Positions 52,276 through 53,602 of a DNA stretch of 53,602 nucleotides are shown here, piece by piece. The notes under the pieces are model-generated. The model was given only the letters and a program-made list of their open reading frames with translations, did no database searches and was not told where the DNA came from. Position numbers and translations under genes: made by a program. The stretch is from Alphaproteobacteria bacterium GM202ARS2 (lineage in GTDB: Bacteria; Pseudomonadota; Alphaproteobacteria; GM7ARS4), in contig JACONH010000010.1 in the NCBI GenBank assembly GCA_014323835.1, positions 47,265 to 100,866 on the forward strand, written 5' to 3'. The stretch's first letter is position 1. Every line of letters begins with the position of its first letter.

Positions 52276-53199
52276 ATGCCCACCGCCAAAAAAACCACAA
52301 CCGTATCCTTCGGGAGCACCGCCCGCCACGGACACGACTCAACACCCTTCTACCAACGCGCCCTCTACCACACCAACCCATCTCAGCCAACTGAAAAGCA
52401 CACCCCCCCAACCCCCCCGCCCCGCACAAAACACCCCCCCCAAATTCTCCCCCAGTTTCCCCCCCAGCTTAACGTCATTCACCACCACGATAGCCAAGAT
52501 ATGTGCCATATCCCCGATGGCTCTGTCCATTTGATGATCACCTCGCCTCCCTACAATGTCGGTAAAGACTACGATGCCGACCTCAGCCTCGACTCCTACA
52601 AGACCCTTATCCGCAACGTCCTCGCCGAAACCTACCGCGTCCTCGTAGACGGCGGGCGTGCCTGCGTCAATATTGCCAATGTCGGCAGAAAGCCCTACAT
52701 CCCGCTACACGCCTACATCATCGACCTTGCCGAACAATGCGGTTTTCTCATGCGCGGCGAAATCATCTGGGACAAAGGCGCAAGTGCCGGCAGCTCTTGT
52801 GCTTGGGGAAGCTGGCGTTCCGCCAGCAACCCCACCCTACGCGACGTCCACGAATACATCCTCATTTTCCAAAAAGGCAGCTTCCAACGCCATCCCATCG
52901 GCGAAAACTCCCTCAACCGCGATGATTTTCTCGAGCACACCAAAAGCGTATGGCGTTTTGCCACCACATCCGCCAAACGCGCGCAACACCCCGCGCCGTT
53001 TCCCCTAGAACTCCCCCGCCGTCTTATCAATCTTTACTCTTACAAAGGCGACATCATCCTCGACCCGTTCATGGGTAGCGGCACAACCGCCCTCGCTGCC
53101 ATCACCTGCCATCGCCCCTACATCGGCTACGAACTCGAGCAACGCTACATCGACGTCGCCCTCAATCACCTATCCCGCGCCCAAGCAACACTCCTTTAG
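52276..53199 (+). CDS. Orphan beta-class DNA methyltransferase (SPPY)
   Basis: DNA amino-methyltransferase with motif [14 protein letters not shown] before the SAM motif [15 protein letters not shown], the beta-class order. SPPY is more usual in N4-cytosine enzymes but also occurs in N6-adenine ones, so the modified base is open. [20 protein letters not shown] lies between them. The first 70 residues are Pro/His/Thr-rich and encoded by several runs of 7-8 C's. No restriction enzyme or specificity subunit is adjacent in the window. It starts 3 bases after accA, and its stop overlaps the secA stop on the other strand. Confidence 0.9.
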   Translation: MPTAKKTTTVSFGSTARHGHDSTPFYQRALYHTNPSQPTEKHTPPTPPPRTKHPPQILPQFPPQLNVIHHHDSQDMCHIPDGSVHLMITSPPYNVGKDYDADLSLDSYKTLIRNVLAETYRVLVDGGRACVNIANVGRKPYIPLHAYIIDLAEQCGFLMRGEIIWDKGASAGSSCAWGSWRSASNPTLRDVHEYILIFQKGSFQRHPIGENSLNRDDFLEHTKSVWRFATTSAKRAQHPAPFPLELPRRLINLYSYKGDIILDPFMGSGTTALAAITCHRPYIGYELEQRYIDVALNHLSRAQATLL

Positions 53200-53602
53200 A
53201 CTCGCCCGCCCCCCACACGCCTGCCTGCCCGCTTGCCCTGACGGCGTTGTTGAGCTGCCTGCCGCCGCCTCTGCTGACGAGACAGCCCAACCCCCCCAGC
53301 ACCCCCAACACCCCCAACACCCCCCCTCGCTAACCTCGCCCCACCCGCACCCGCGCCATTACCCGCACCACCCTTCGCCTTGTCCATGCTCCCCAAATCG
53401 CCACGATGCTCAATGCGAGTCTCCTCCTGAGCCCGCTCACGCACCGCACCCCCTTCTATACGTAAATGACACACCGCCATCGTCACATGCTCCCGCAAAC
53501 CCTCCAACATCGAATGGAACAGATTAAACGCCTCACGCTTATACTCATTAAGCGGATCCTTCTGAGCATAAGCCCGCAAATTAATGCCCTGCCGCAACTG
53601 GT
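53196..53602 (-). CDS. secA: Preprotein translocase SecA, C-terminal part, cut by window edge
   Basis: Minus-strand frame open to the window end. [25 protein letters not shown] is the well-known SecA C-terminal helical segment, and [15 protein letters not shown] continues it. After a linker ([16 protein letters not shown]) comes a Gly/Ala/Val-rich low-complexity tail and a basic end ([20 protein letters not shown]). The zinc-binding SEC-C motif (CxCxSGxxxxHCC/HC) that ends most proteobacterial SecA proteins is absent. The start lies outside the window. Confidence 0.88.
   Translation of the reverse strand, partial: QLRQGINLRAYAQKDPLNEYKREAFNLFHSMLEGLREHVTMAVCHLRIEGGAVRERAQEETRIEHRGDLGSMDKAKGGAGNGAGAGGARLARGGVGGVGGAGGVGLSRQQRRRQAAQQRRQGKRAGRRVGGGRV

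Overview
The window is a dense, mostly housekeeping stretch of a proteobacterial chromosome, almost certainly an alphaproteobacterium. The gene orders say so: envC-ctpA-rppH; tsaE-amgK-murU; lepB-rnc-era-recO; fabD-fabG-acpP-fabF-mltG-gmk; lptF-lptG-lptD-surA-pdxA-rsmA divergent from pepA-holC-ndk; and glyQ-glyS. An EipB/DUF1849-type envelope protein, a tiny aa3-oxidase subunit IV-like protein and a malyl-CoA lyase fit the same group. I cannot place it more finely. Genes are packed tightly, with many ATGA or few-base overlaps, and no gene-free stretch exceeds about 200 bases.

Left to right: the 5' edge holds the 3' part of an envC-like gene whose start lies outside the window; four clustered parS (ParB-binding) palindromes sit inside its open reading frame (70-228). 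Then come ctpA, rppH and convergent priA; a small membrane protein and xerC; a small secreted Cys-rich protein; the sucA-sucB-lpd operon on the minus strand; an eipB-like gene; the minus-strand tsaE-amgK-murU operon; and lepB-rnc-era-recO on the plus strand.

19.36-24.37 kb is the accessory part. It holds a polysaccharide-type gene broken at an A9 run, the pyruvate/peptide transporter gene cstA, and a two-gene cassette of an AAA/ABC-type ATPase and an overlapping small protein with a possible nuclease-like motif. By eye these accessory genes are clearly richer in A+T than their neighbours. This cassette is the best candidate here for an undescribed (possibly defence) system.

From 24.4 kb the fatty-acid synthesis cluster runs into mltG and gmk, followed by the minus-strand LPS-export/outer-membrane operon. 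pepA-holC-ndk, a 41-50 residue oxidase-subunit gene, hisE, a HIT protein and a SpoU methyltransferase follow; the latter overlaps an antisense tRNA-Thr(UGU). A 3 x 30 bp tandem repeat lies between the tRNA promoter and pyrD. Then come ygfZ, meaB, glyS, glyQ, trmN6, a polyprenyl diphosphate synthase, xerD, malyl-CoA lyase, accA, an orphan SPPY-type DNA methyltransferase and the C-terminal part of secA, cut by the 3' edge.

Functionally the window is dominated by envelope biogenesis (envC, ctpA, lepB, mltG, lptDFG, surA, amgK/murU, accA-fab), central carbon metabolism (2-oxoglutarate dehydrogenase, malyl-CoA lyase), and chromosome maintenance (parS, xerC, xerD, priA, holC, recO). All assignments come from reading motifs and gene order; no database search was run.
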